64,000 nt of DNA from Granulicella aggregans (lineage in GTDB: Bacteria > Acidobacteriota > Terriglobia > Terriglobales > Acidobacteriaceae): contig NZ_JACHIP010000003.1 in the NCBI RefSeq assembly GCF_014203275.1, positions 558,001 to 622,000 of the forward strand. The letters are read 5' to 3'. This document shows positions 50,743 to 60,447 of the stretch, in pieces. Under the pieces are notes generated by a model. That model did not search any database, was not told where the DNA came from, and worked only from the letters and a program-made list of their open reading frames with translations. A program made the translations under genes and the position numbers. Every line of letters starts with the position of its first letter. Positions within the stretch are counted from its first letter, which is position 1.

Positions 50743-51951
50743 ATGATGTTGAAACTGGATAGGATAACTCGGCGGGAGTTTGGCTATAGCGCGCTTGCCT
50801 TCGCAGGGCACAGCGCGCTCGGCGAATCCCATGTCGATAAGGGTTATGCGCTTGTAGAACGTACTGATCGTCGCCGCATCCTTGAGGCGGCGACGCGGTA
50901 CGTGGAACTTGCACCGCATACGATCACCAGCTATCCATCGTCAAAGAGTCCGGGCGGCCTTCACGATTTCTTCTCGCAGGCAGACTACTTCTGGCCGAAC
51001 CCAAAGAATCCGAACGGGCCGTATATCAATCGAGATGGGCAAAGCAATCCTGACAACTTCAATGAACACCGTAAGGCGATGATTGCCTTGTCGATCCAGA
51101 TGCCGGCCCTGACGGCCGCATGGGTGCTGACTCGCAATCAACGCTTCGGGCAGCACGCGGCCGATCATCTTCGAGCGTGGTTTATCGCGCCTGAGACACG
51201 CATGACCCCGAACCTTGAGTTCTCACAGGGAGTTCATGGTGTGTCGACCGGAAGGTCGTATGGAATTATCGACACATTGCATCTTGTAGAGGTCGCCAGA
51301 GCGGCGAGTATCGTTGGTCCAAAGCTGTTGAGCGCGGCGGAGTACTCGGCGATGCTCGACTGGTTCAAGAGATACCTGCAGTGGATGAAGACGAGTGAGA
51401 AAGGAATTAAGGAGAGAGACGCGTTGAACAACCATGCTGTCTGCTGGGCATTGCAGGCTTCGGAGTTTGCACGGTTGGTTGGCGATAACGAAACACGCAC
51501 GGAGATTGCCGAGCAATACAGAGAGACATTCCTTAAGGATCAAATGGGCGTCGATGGCAGTTTCCCAAAAGAACTGGCGCGGACCAAACCCTATAGCTAT
51601 TCGATCTTCAACTTTGATGTGATGGCTATGCTCTGTCAGTCGCTGCGAGATGCGCAGCGAGACCTCTTTGAGTTTGCCCTGCCCGATGGTCGCGGCATTT
51701 GTAAGGGAGCTGCTTTTCTTTATCCTTTTCTGAAAGACAGGGGAGCATGGCCTTACAAGAAAGACGTCGAACACTTTGAATCGTTTCCGGTGAGATCCCC
51801 AGGATTGCTCTTCGCGGGGTTGGCTTGTGATCAGGACGAGTACTTAACGCTCTGGGCGCGCCTCAATCCTGATCCGATTGATCCTGAGGTCATTCGTAAC
51901 TATCCAGTTCGGCAGCCGGTCTTATGGTTTGGTAAAGATCTGACCAGGTGA
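50743..51951 (+). CDS. Exported alginate-lyase-family (PL5-like superfamily) enzyme
   Basis: A 402-residue protein with a Tat-type N-terminus (ITRREFGYSALAFAG). The alpha/alpha barrel typical of the alginate lyase Pfam family is recognisable: YFWPNPKNPNGPYINRDG, the active-site motif NNHAVCWALQ near 230, and KPYSYSIFNFDVMAMLCQ near 285. Proteins with this layout cut uronate polymers by beta-elimination, though specificity within the family is broad and alginate is not assured. It follows receptor copy 2 by 43 bp and could be in the GH2 transcript. The product would feed GH105 and KduI. Confidence 0.82.
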   Translation: MMLKLDRITRREFGYSALAFAGHSALGESHVDKGYALVERTDRRRILEAATRYVELAPHTITSYPSSKSPGGLHDFFSQADYFWPNPKNPNGPYINRDGQSNPDNFNEHRKAMIALSIQMPALTAAWVLTRNQRFGQHAADHLRAWFIAPETRMTPNLEFSQGVHGVSTGRSYGIIDTLHLVEVARAASIVGPKLLSAAEYSAMLDWFKRYLQWMKTSEKGIKERDALNNHAVCWALQASEFARLVGDNETRTEIAEQYRETFLKDQMGVDGSFPKELARTKPYSYSIFNFDVMAMLCQSLRDAQRDLFEFALPDGRGICKGAAFLYPFLKDRGAWPYKKDVEHFESFPVRSPGLLFAGLACDQDEYLTLWARLNPDPIDPEVIRNYPVRQPVLWFGKDLTR

Positions 51952-52188
51952 ACTTTAATGTTGGCCGATGGAGCGGTCGGTCGGAGGGCAGCGTTCGGCG
52001 CCTGGCCTGACCTTTTGCGATTCACCGGCCCGCGTAAGGGTGTTTCATGCGGAACGGGATCACTTATTCGTTGTATATGGAGTTTCAACGGCGGTATGTA
52101 CTCTTGATGGAGTCTGGACGATAAGAGGACGCCCGAGGTGCTCAGAAGAGCCAGTCCTGGTCAAAACAGTCGGGAACTTGGAGAGGCC

Positions 52189-53202
52189 ATGCTTTCAGGC
52201 TTAAGCGCGCGCGGCAAGGCAATCACGGATACCATCGTCGAGAGCCTGAACGCTTACGACATAGTGGGAACGCCCGAGAACTACGCGCTTTGGTGGGAGT
52301 ACCACTCCGGGACCAATCCGCCGCTCGCGCGGACCATGAACGCTCTCATCAGTAATCAAGCGACCTTTGATGATGCGACCCTTCGGGATCTCTACGTGAG
52401 TTTCCTGTCTTCCAGCAAAGAAGAAGAGGCGATTCGAGAGGCCTCATCCCGGGTACTCGAAACTCTTCAGGACGTGATTGCTTTGGCGGACGGCGGCCGC
52501 GCCGACGCTCGGCAGTTTGGCTCGACGCTTGCAACCTTTGCCTCCGGCGCTCTATGCGATGAGATGGCTACCCTCCGAAGGTCTGTGGAGCATCTTGTTC
52601 AGGAAAGCAAGAAGATGGCGGGGCGAACGGAGTATCTAGGGGCAAGGATGCGCGAGTCATCCACGAAAATCCAGACTCTCGAGCGCAATCTTGAATACGC
52701 CTTGAAAGATGCAACCCTCGACAGCCTTACAGGTGTGGCAAACCGCAAATCGTTCGATCAGACGATCCGAAGGCTGGCTGGCGACGCGATGAATTCGGGC
52801 GAAGACCTAGGCCTTTTAATGGTCGATATCGATCATTTTAAAAAGGTCAACGATACCTGGGGTCACCAGGTAGGCGACCAGGTGTTGCGTCAGGTGGCCA
52901 AGACGCTGGAGTTGGCTGTGCGCGGCCAGGATTATGTCGCCCGCTACGGAGGAGAAGAGTTTGCAGTACTTCTGCCACGGGCAGACAACCAGGCATCCTA
53001 CATTGTCGCGCAAAACATCCAACGCGCGCTGCTTCGTCAGGCGGGATCGTTTGGCACCGATCAGCCGGTCAAGGAGATAACTCTATCAATCGGTGTGTCC
53101 TGCTACGAACCGGGGGATGCCCTTAGCGAATGGATTGGACGAGGTGACGCAGCTCTCTATCGAGCAAAGGCGGCCGGAAGAAACAGGATAGAGGTTATCT
53201 AG
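52189..53202 (+). CDS. GGDEF diguanylate cyclase
   Basis: A 337-residue cytoplasmic protein. The N-terminal about 170 residues are helical (TPENYALWWEYHSGTNPPL is a motif common in front of such cyclases), followed by a short coiled coil and a GGDEF domain: DSLTGVANRKSFD, MVDIDHFKKVNDTWGH, and the active-site signature GGEEF at 254-258. It therefore should synthesise c-di-GMP from GTP. No RxxD inhibitory motif is evident directly before the signature (YVARYGGEEF). The start at 52189 has GGAGAGG close upstream. The response regulator gene begins one base after its stop, so both are in one unit. Confidence 0.92.
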   Translation: MLSGLSARGKAITDTIVESLNAYDIVGTPENYALWWEYHSGTNPPLARTMNALISNQATFDDATLRDLYVSFLSSSKEEEAIREASSRVLETLQDVIALADGGRADARQFGSTLATFASGALCDEMATLRRSVEHLVQESKKMAGRTEYLGARMRESSTKIQTLERNLEYALKDATLDSLTGVANRKSFDQTIRRLAGDAMNSGEDLGLLMVDIDHFKKVNDTWGHQVGDQVLRQVAKTLELAVRGQDYVARYGGEEFAVLLPRADNQASYIVAQNIQRALLRQAGSFGTDQPVKEITLSIGVSCYEPGDALSEWIGRGDAALYRAKAAGRNRIEVI

Positions 53203-53203
53203 T

Positions 53204-53602
53204 ATGGCCGAGATGGCTGCGAAGACATGTTTAGTGGTCGATGACTCGCCTACCGTCCGAAAGGTTGCGCGTCGTTTCCTGCGACACACTGGGCTCGATA
53301 TTCAAGAGGCGGAAAACGGCCAGATAGCTCTCGACCAATGCACGCTCAAGATGCCAGATGTCATTCTGCTCGACTGGAATATGCCCGTGATGAGTGGAAT
53401 TCAATTTCTAAGACATCTCAGGGCCGCCAGCGGAGGGACGGAGCCGAAGGTGATCTTCTGCACCACAGAAAGCGACGTCGATCACATCAGGGAGGCATTC
53501 GAGGCCGGCACGGACGAATACCTCATGAAGCCATTCGACGCCAAGATGTTGAACGACAAACTGGGTAACTTCTTTGTCTTCGACCATGATCCTAGCGCTT
53601 AG
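53204..53602 (+). CDS. Single-domain CheY-like response regulator
   Basis: A 132-residue receiver domain without output domain. The acidic pair is D13-D14, the phosphoacceptor D57 in ILLDWNMP, T87 region CTTES and the conserved lysine in EYLMKPF. Proteins like this act by protein-protein interaction, as CheY does. The gap to the cyclase is one base, so a functional link is probable: it may receive phosphate from a kinase elsewhere and act on the cyclase or motility machinery. No histidine kinase is nearby. Confidence 0.92.
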   Translation: MAEMAAKTCLVVDDSPTVRKVARRFLRHTGLDIQEAENGQIALDQCTLKMPDVILLDWNMPVMSGIQFLRHLRAASGGTEPKVIFCTTESDVDHIREAFEAGTDEYLMKPFDAKMLNDKLGNFFVFDHDPSA

Positions 53603-53720
53603 AGCTTTCGACGACCGCCTCTTCCCAAGGCTCGCAGACCGCCGTCAGCCTTGATCCAGTCCCCATAGGACTTTCAACTTCATCCTGCCTAACGCTCAAA
53701 GCGCACCTTTGCGGGGAAGA

Positions 53721-53753
53721 GCAGGGGAGTACGCCGTCTAGCGACTCCCCTGC
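53721..53753. terminator. Terminator hairpin between response regulator and receptor copy 3
   Basis: Perfect 10-bp arms GCAGGGGAGT and ACTCCCCTGC with a 13-base loop, between converging genes and four bases past the end of the leftward receptor gene. It can serve both directions; the downstream tail in the leftward direction is TCTTCCCC. Confidence 0.65.
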
Positions 53754-53757
53754 CTAG

Positions 53758-56700
53758 TTAGAAGGACGCCTTCAGAGCAAACTGGAACTCGCGAGGACTG
53801 TAGTTCGGGTCCACGCCAGTTACCTGTCCGAAGCTGGAACTGGCGATCTGAGTGGCGCCGTTGCCGCTGTTGTTGTTGATGTAGAAGTTAGGCGTGTTGG
53901 AGATGTTGAACGCCTCGGCGCGGAACTGTACTGCGACCCGCTCGGTGACCGGAAAAGACTTGAACACCGAGAGATCGACGTGACGGAACTGAGGTCCGAA
54001 GAGTGAGTTGCGCTGGAAGTTACCCACAGTCCCAAGAGGCTGCGGAGCGAAGGCGTTTACGTTGAAGTACTCCGCATTGGTCTTGTGAGCGAGGTGCGGA
54101 TTGCCAATCTGGTTGGGACGATCCCCGCCGCCGTTGTTGAACGGCGTCGCACGATTACCGTAAGTACCGTCGACACCGGCGCGGCCGCTGCCTCCGTTGA
54201 CGATCGAGAACGGCTTGCCGCTCTGCCAGACAGCGATGGTGTTCGCCTGCCAGCCAGAGAACGCGGCCTTCTTGATGCCCGTGAAGCTCTTGCCGTACTG
54301 GAGTTCGTAGTTGAGTGAGAGAGCGAAGCGGTTTGCGATTTCGTTCTCCGCTACGCCGTACTCGATCTGGCGGATCTTGTACGGATTTGCGTTGCTCCAT
54401 CCCTGCTGCCCTTCTTCCGAGAAGCCGGTGATGTCGCTGAGCGCTTTGGCCCAAGTGTAGTTTGCATCGAAGGCGAGGCCGTTTACGAAACGCCGTTGCA
54501 AGGATGTCTGCAGAGCGCTGTAGTTGGAAATACCTTCGCTCTGCAGCCAGTTGGTGGTGCCGAGATTGGGCAGGACTGTGGAGAGCGGACGCGCTCCAGC
54601 AGTCGGAGTGCTTCCCGGAACGAAGGGTAGAGGTACGTTGATGTCGTTGATCTCTTCCGGCAGGTGCTGACCAATGTTGCCAACGTAGCCGATGGTGAGG
54701 ACGTTCGGTCCGAACTGCTGTTCTACCTGCAGGTTGAACTGCTGGATGAGCGCTGACCGGAACTTCGGGTCTTCAGCTACGAAGGAGAGTGCGGGGCTGT
54801 TGATCGTCTGCGGTGTGGGAAGAGGAAGGCCCTGATCGAAGGCCGTACTCGCTCCCGTAATGGTTGCGCAATCAGGGTTCTGCGATGCCGGGTTGACGCC
54901 CACGCTTCCTTCGATGGTAACGGCCAGGTGAGACTGGCAGTTTGGAGAGTAGACGGAGACGAACGGAGCGTTCTTCAGATCGGCGTTCGAGGTGTAGTTG
55001 CCGGGGAAGAAGCTCAGACCGTAGCCGCCACGAAGAACGATCTTCGGGGTCAGCAACATCGAGAATCCGAGACGAGGGGCCACGTTTGAGTAGTCGGTTT
55101 TGATTCCAGCATTCCCGTTGACTCCTCCCACGTTCGCAACCTTCAATGCGGATGCAATCGTGCTGGGAGTCGCTCCAAGTGCCTCGAGATAGTCGAAGTT
55201 GGCGATGTGGTTGTGAGCTTCCGTGAACGGCGTGAATACGTCGTAGCGGATGCCGGCGAGTACAGTCAGCTTCTGAGTTGCCTTCCAGCTATCCTGCACG
55301 AAGCCGCTTGGCTCATAGCTGCGATAGTCTGGCGGGTTTAGATCGTAGTTGCGGCTGGCTGCCGAAAAGGCACCGACCAACGAAGAGGCAAGCTGGTTGT
55401 TCTGCTGCTGCGCGGCACCGAGCGACCCATTGGATGCGGCGCTGTTGCAGTTGTTACCGGCCGTGTTGTATCCGGTGCCCGGAGCGCAGGTGTCGCTGGG
55501 GAGACCGAAGGTGTACTGGCCAGCAGCGAATGCGCTTTGGACGTTGCGTGCCTGGCGGCGAATGAAGCTGCCACCCGCCTTGATGTTGTGGCGGCCCAGG
55601 GTGTAGCTGACGGTACCGGCATATTGGAAGGTGCCGTCGATGTCCTGCAGTGGAACGTAGGCACCATCACCGATGTCGCTGAAGGGGCCAAACTGGATGG
55701 GGGTAAGGAACGATGCAAGCCCAGTGTTATTCAAATTCGAGCCGAAAGTTGAACCCGGCGCATTCGCCGAGACAAGGACATCCGGGTTCTTGCCATAGTT
55801 AAGCGGCAATGAGAGATTGTTGATACGTGTATAGGCAGCCTTCAGATCGACCACAAGGTTCTGATTGATGATGTGGGTAAAGCTGAAGGCATACTGCTGG
55901 CCTGTATCCGCCGCTGGACCAGCGAAGATGTAACGGCCACCGCTGATGTCGAGCCCATTCGCAGTTCCAAGAGCCTGCGGCGTGACCGTGTTGACCTTGT
56001 TGTAGGTATAGCGACCGAAGAACAGGTTATTCGGGTTGAACTGGTGATCGATACGAACGTCAAAGAGATTGCTGTTCTGTGTCTTGCTCGGGCTTACAAC
56101 ATAATTGTTGGTGAGACCGCTGTTGGTAGGAGCAGGGAAAAGCGAGAGGTAAGCCAGTGCGATCGGATCGACCGGTAATCCCTGGGTACCGTTTCCAGTG
56201 GCGACGATTCCCGCGCCGCCATTCGTGTGGATATCGGTGTACTCATCGAGCGTCGGCACGGTGCTGGTATAGGTAACGCCGGAGACTTGGCGAAATCCCT
56301 CGTAGTCGCCATAGAAGAAGGTACGATCGTGGAAGATGGGCCCGCCGATGCTTGCGCCATATTGATTCTGACGAAGCTCAGGCTTGCTGCCCGTGGTCTG
56401 CAACACGTTGCGGCCGTCGAAGATGTCGTTGCGGAAGTATTCGTAGGCTGTGCCATGAAACTGGTTCGAGCCGGAACGGGTAACGAGATTGACCACGCCA
56501 CCAGCGGTGCGCCCGGCTTCAGCCGCATAGCTGTTCGTCTGGACGGTGATCTCCTGAATGCCTTCGACGTTGGGCTTGACTCCAATGGTGCCGATGACTC
56601 GCTCGTTGTCATCGATACCGTCGATCACGTAGTTGTTCAGCGTGTCGTCCTGTCCATTCACAGAAAACCCGCTGGTGGAACGGCGATCGTCGGGACGTCC

Positions 56701-57279
56701 ACCGCTGGTGAGACCGTTGCCGGGGCCTTCATTCGCTCCAGGTACAAGCTGAACCAGTTGAACGAAGTTACGTCCATTCAAAGGAAGGTCCTGCACAGCC
56801 TTCGCCGTAACTGTCGAACTCACCGTGGCATTTTCCGCCTGCAGCAAGGGAGTCGCTGCGGTGACCTCAACGGTCTCCGAGCCTGCGCCAAGTTCGAGAT
56901 GAGCATCTGCGCGGGCGCGGTCGCCAGCTTCAACTGCCAGGTCCTTGGTGACCGATGCCTTGAAGCCGGGGGCGGTGACCGTGACGCTGTAGTGACCGGT
57001 GGGCAACAGGGTGAAGGTGAAGTCTCCGCTCTGGCTGGTGGTTGCCGTGCGCTGTTCGTGCGTGGCGAGATTGAGGAGGACGACATTGGCGTTTGGAATG
57101 ACTGCTCCGCTGCCGTCGGTGGTTGTGCCGATGATGTCTGCTGTGGTCAGCTGCCCGAATGCGGAGGTGACTCCTGCAAGCAGCAGGGTGAAGATTGCAA
57201 ACGAGTGTTTCAAGGTGCGGGGGAAGCCTTGCGCATTCGGGCCAAAGAAGGCGCGGGTCATCTGTGTTTTAAATGTCAT
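53758..57279 (-). CDS. TonB-dependent-type outer membrane receptor, acidobacterial Oar-like (copy 3)
   Basis: A 1,173-residue protein. The signal segment (HSFAIFTLLLAGVTSAFGQ) is followed by a carboxypeptidase-regulatory-like domain (TTADIIGTTTDGSGAVIPNANVVLLN), a plug with LPLNGRNFVQLVQLVPGA and YVIDGIDDNERVIG, and a long barrel ending ALKASF. The LPLNGRNF motif is very common in acidobacterial receptors. AGAGGA seven bases before 57279 supports that start. Its substrate is unknown and no glycosidase gene adjoins it, although a permease and peptidase gene are to the right. It is downstream of two inverted repeats in the 57.3-57.5 kb region. Confidence 0.9.
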   Translation of the reverse strand: MTFKTQMTRAFFGPNAQGFPRTLKHSFAIFTLLLAGVTSAFGQLTTADIIGTTTDGSGAVIPNANVVLLNLATHEQRTATTSQSGDFTFTLLPTGHYSVTVTAPGFKASVTKDLAVEAGDRARADAHLELGAGSETVEVTAATPLLQAENATVSSTVTAKAVQDLPLNGRNFVQLVQLVPGANEGPGNGLTSGGRPDDRRSTSGFSVNGQDDTLNNYVIDGIDDNERVIGTIGVKPNVEGIQEITVQTNSYAAEAGRTAGGVVNLVTRSGSNQFHGTAYEYFRNDIFDGRNVLQTTGSKPELRQNQYGASIGGPIFHDRTFFYGDYEGFRQVSGVTYTSTVPTLDEYTDIHTNGGAGIVATGNGTQGLPVDPIALAYLSLFPAPTNSGLTNNYVVSPSKTQNSNLFDVRIDHQFNPNNLFFGRYTYNKVNTVTPQALGTANGLDISGGRYIFAGPAADTGQQYAFSFTHIINQNLVVDLKAAYTRINNLSLPLNYGKNPDVLVSANAPGSTFGSNLNNTGLASFLTPIQFGPFSDIGDGAYVPLQDIDGTFQYAGTVSYTLGRHNIKAGGSFIRRQARNVQSAFAAGQYTFGLPSDTCAPGTGYNTAGNNCNSAASNGSLGAAQQQNNQLASSLVGAFSAASRNYDLNPPDYRSYEPSGFVQDSWKATQKLTVLAGIRYDVFTPFTEAHNHIANFDYLEALGATPSTIASALKVANVGGVNGNAGIKTDYSNVAPRLGFSMLLTPKIVLRGGYGLSFFPGNYTSNADLKNAPFVSVYSPNCQSHLAVTIEGSVGVNPASQNPDCATITGASTAFDQGLPLPTPQTINSPALSFVAEDPKFRSALIQQFNLQVEQQFGPNVLTIGYVGNIGQHLPEEINDINVPLPFVPGSTPTAGARPLSTVLPNLGTTNWLQSEGISNYSALQTSLQRRFVNGLAFDANYTWAKALSDITGFSEEGQQGWSNANPYKIRQIEYGVAENEIANRFALSLNYELQYGKSFTGIKKAAFSGWQANTIAVWQSGKPFSIVNGGSGRAGVDGTYGNRATPFNNGGGDRPNQIGNPHLAHKTNAEYFNVNAFAPQPLGTVGNFQRNSLFGPQFRHVDLSVFKSFPVTERVAVQFRAEAFNISNTPNFYINNNSGNGATQIASSSFGQVTGVDPNYSPREFQFALKASF

Positions 57280-57355
57280 GCGTAATCCTCTACGTGCATT
57301 GTTTGTCTTTGTAGTTATGTTTTGCGCCGTCGTACTTGATCGGCAGGGGAGTTTT

Positions 57356-57371
57356 ATCTGGCGCACCAGAT
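57356..57371. promoter_or_regulatory. Palindrome ATCTGG-CGCA-CCAGAT, candidate GntR operator
   Basis: Perfect 6-bp arms around CGCA, 77 bp upstream of receptor copy 3. The TGG-N4-CCA core resembles binding sites of FadR-subfamily GntR regulators, and such a regulator is encoded at 57900-58664. Confidence 0.5.
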
Positions 57372-57405
57372 TGGCTTGCTTCAAAGCCGGCCCAAGTGTA
57401 TCTGA

Positions 57406-57456
57406 TTGAAGTAAAAGCTAGATAGAGCCGCGTGAGCGAGATAACCTTTACTTCAA
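57406..57456. repeat. Inverted repeat TTGAAGTAAA ... TTTACTTCAA
   Basis: Perfect 10-bp arms at 57406-57415 and 57447-57456 separated by 31 bases. AT-rich and in the promoter region of receptor copy 3. Could be two operator half-sites spaced three helical turns apart. Confidence 0.4.
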
Positions 57457-57847
57457 AATATTTTTGCGAGGCATACGTCGATCGATTGAGACCGTGATCC
57501 ATCCGGAGGTGTAGGGCATGCAAGAACAACCCTCCGGCGAGGACTTTTCTGATGGCTTGCCTACAGGCGTCGGCGTCATGTGCCTTATGCCAGAGGCAAA
57601 TTACGTGGCGGAAATGGGGTGTAGGAGGTTGCCGGCTTGAGAGGATCGGATGGCTGGTCGGGCTCAGTAATTGCATCCTCGAAATGCTCTATGTTCCTTG
57701 GGAGACCCATGGAGCTGGCGTGTTACGGAGCGAGCACTACCGGGACGATTACTTCGTACACAATCTTTTGGGGGTAGAGCCGCGGGACTCGAACAAGGTG
57801 ATGCTGCCGGAGATCAAGGGGACTAAGTAGTTGTTGCAAATGAAAAG

Positions 57848-57870
57848 ACCGCCCGCGACAAATGGGCGGT
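57848..57870 (-). terminator. Rho-independent terminator of the GntR gene
   Basis: Stem ACCGCCC / GGGCGGT with a 9-base loop, 30 bp past the stop of the leftward GntR gene; reading leftward it is followed by CTTTTC. Confidence 0.7.
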
Positions 57871-57899
57871 ATTTACCTGTGCAGAGTCTAGTTCGATGG

Positions 57900-58664
57900 C
57901 TACCAGCTACCGCGTTCGCCAAAGATATCGATGACGTGGCCGAGGCGCTCTGCGCCCTTGAGCCAGTTCTCCTGAAGCCCCTTTTCCACTTCGTCGGGAT
58001 TGCCGGCAAGGACGCCAGCAATGATCCGCGTATGCTCCTGTACGGAGCAGTGGAGGTCATTGATGATCGAGCTGGCGTAGAGGCGCCAGTACCGTTCCGT
58101 TTGCGGAACAATGGCGGCATGAAGAGTGGATAGACGAGCGCCTGCGCCGGCTTCGACGACGAGATTGTGGAAGTCGCGGTCGAGCTCGAAGATCTCGCCA
58201 GGCGCTCCGCCGCGTCCATCGGCTATCGAGAGGAGCCGTTCGTTGAGTTTGGTGAGCTTCTTGGCGATGGCCACGCGCTCGGGCTCGGGTTGCAGCGCGA
58301 GCCCGCGTCCGGCGATGCCTTCTACGTGGCCGATTATGGTGTAGAGCTCATTGGCGTCTTCTTTGGTGAGCGGAGCAACGATCATGCGCGACTTGCTCAC
58401 ATTGCGATGCTCGATGACATAGCCTTCACGCTGCAGCCAGTGGATGGCGGCACGGACCGGCGTCCTGCTCATGTTCAAGCGCTCGGCCAAGTCGGCTTCG
58501 ACGATCCAGGTTCCGGGAGATATTTTTCCGTGGACGATGAGCTCTCGAATATCGCGGAACGCTGTGACGAGGCTGGTTCCATGCTCGGCCTTCTCGCGTT
58601 TCTTAGACGAAGTTACGGGACCGATTTTGGAGGTTCGTAATTTCTTAGTAGTCAAATCTGGCAT
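57900..58664 (-). CDS. GntR-family regulator (FadR subfamily)
   Basis: A 254-residue regulator with a 30-residue basic tail, a winged helix at about 33-100 (AFRDIRELIVHGKISPGTWIVEADLAERLNMSRTPVRAAIHWLQREGYV split into helices), and an all-helical FCD ligand-binding domain to the C-terminus (ELYTIIGHVEGIAGR, DRDFHNLVVEAG, EHTRIIAGVLAGN). The D-H-H pattern for metal-assisted ligand binding is visible (DRDFH and EHTRI). FadR-type proteins often respond to sugar or carboxylic acids. The gene is single, ending in its own terminator. Its best targets are itself, the receptor gene to the left (palindrome at 57356) or the right-hand permease operon. Confidence 0.88.
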   Translation of the reverse strand: MPDLTTKKLRTSKIGPVTSSKKREKAEHGTSLVTAFRDIRELIVHGKISPGTWIVEADLAERLNMSRTPVRAAIHWLQREGYVIEHRNVSKSRMIVAPLTKEDANELYTIIGHVEGIAGRGLALQPEPERVAIAKKLTKLNERLLSIADGRGGAPGEIFELDRDFHNLVVEAGAGARLSTLHAAIVPQTERYWRLYASSIINDLHCSVQEHTRIIAGVLAGNPDEVEKGLQENWLKGAERLGHVIDIFGERGSW

Positions 58665-58778
58665 AGGTATATAAGGCTCACACGTTTGCTGGCCCTGCGA
58701 GGCTGAAAGCGGTAGTTTCCTTAGTTTACAGGGAGCGGCGACACGCTGGCCTGCATGAGTATTCCGGCATCCATCTGT

Positions 58779-60323
<1,545 letters not shown>

Positions 60324-60447
60324 CTTTCTTGTTCTCCCATGGACTTCAACACTCTAAATGGATTGACTATGTCCGCTTAATTTCGTCGTTAGACCTTCCA
60401 ACCCTTTATGGCTATGTCGCGATGGAAGTATCCACCACTGATCACGC

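Larger units (their letters stand above)
57280..57899. other. Leader and gap region upstream of receptor copy 3
   Basis: This 620-bp region contains the receptor promoter, two inverted repeats (57356-57371 and 57406-57456), a 92-codon open frame at 57552-57830 on the plus strand and a terminator hairpin. The open frame has no ribosome binding site and no motif I recognise; its last about 30 residues (RDDYFVHNLLGVEPRDSN and after) look protein-like, so it may be a decayed gene end. I do not call it as a gene. Confidence 0.5.

Noticed and set aside
57765..57800. tRNA-like T-arm on the minus strand (TTCGAGTCCCGC)
   Set aside because: The arms on both sides of the TTCGA loop do not pair and no D-arm or anticodon arm is found around it. 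It falls in a region of decayed sequence.
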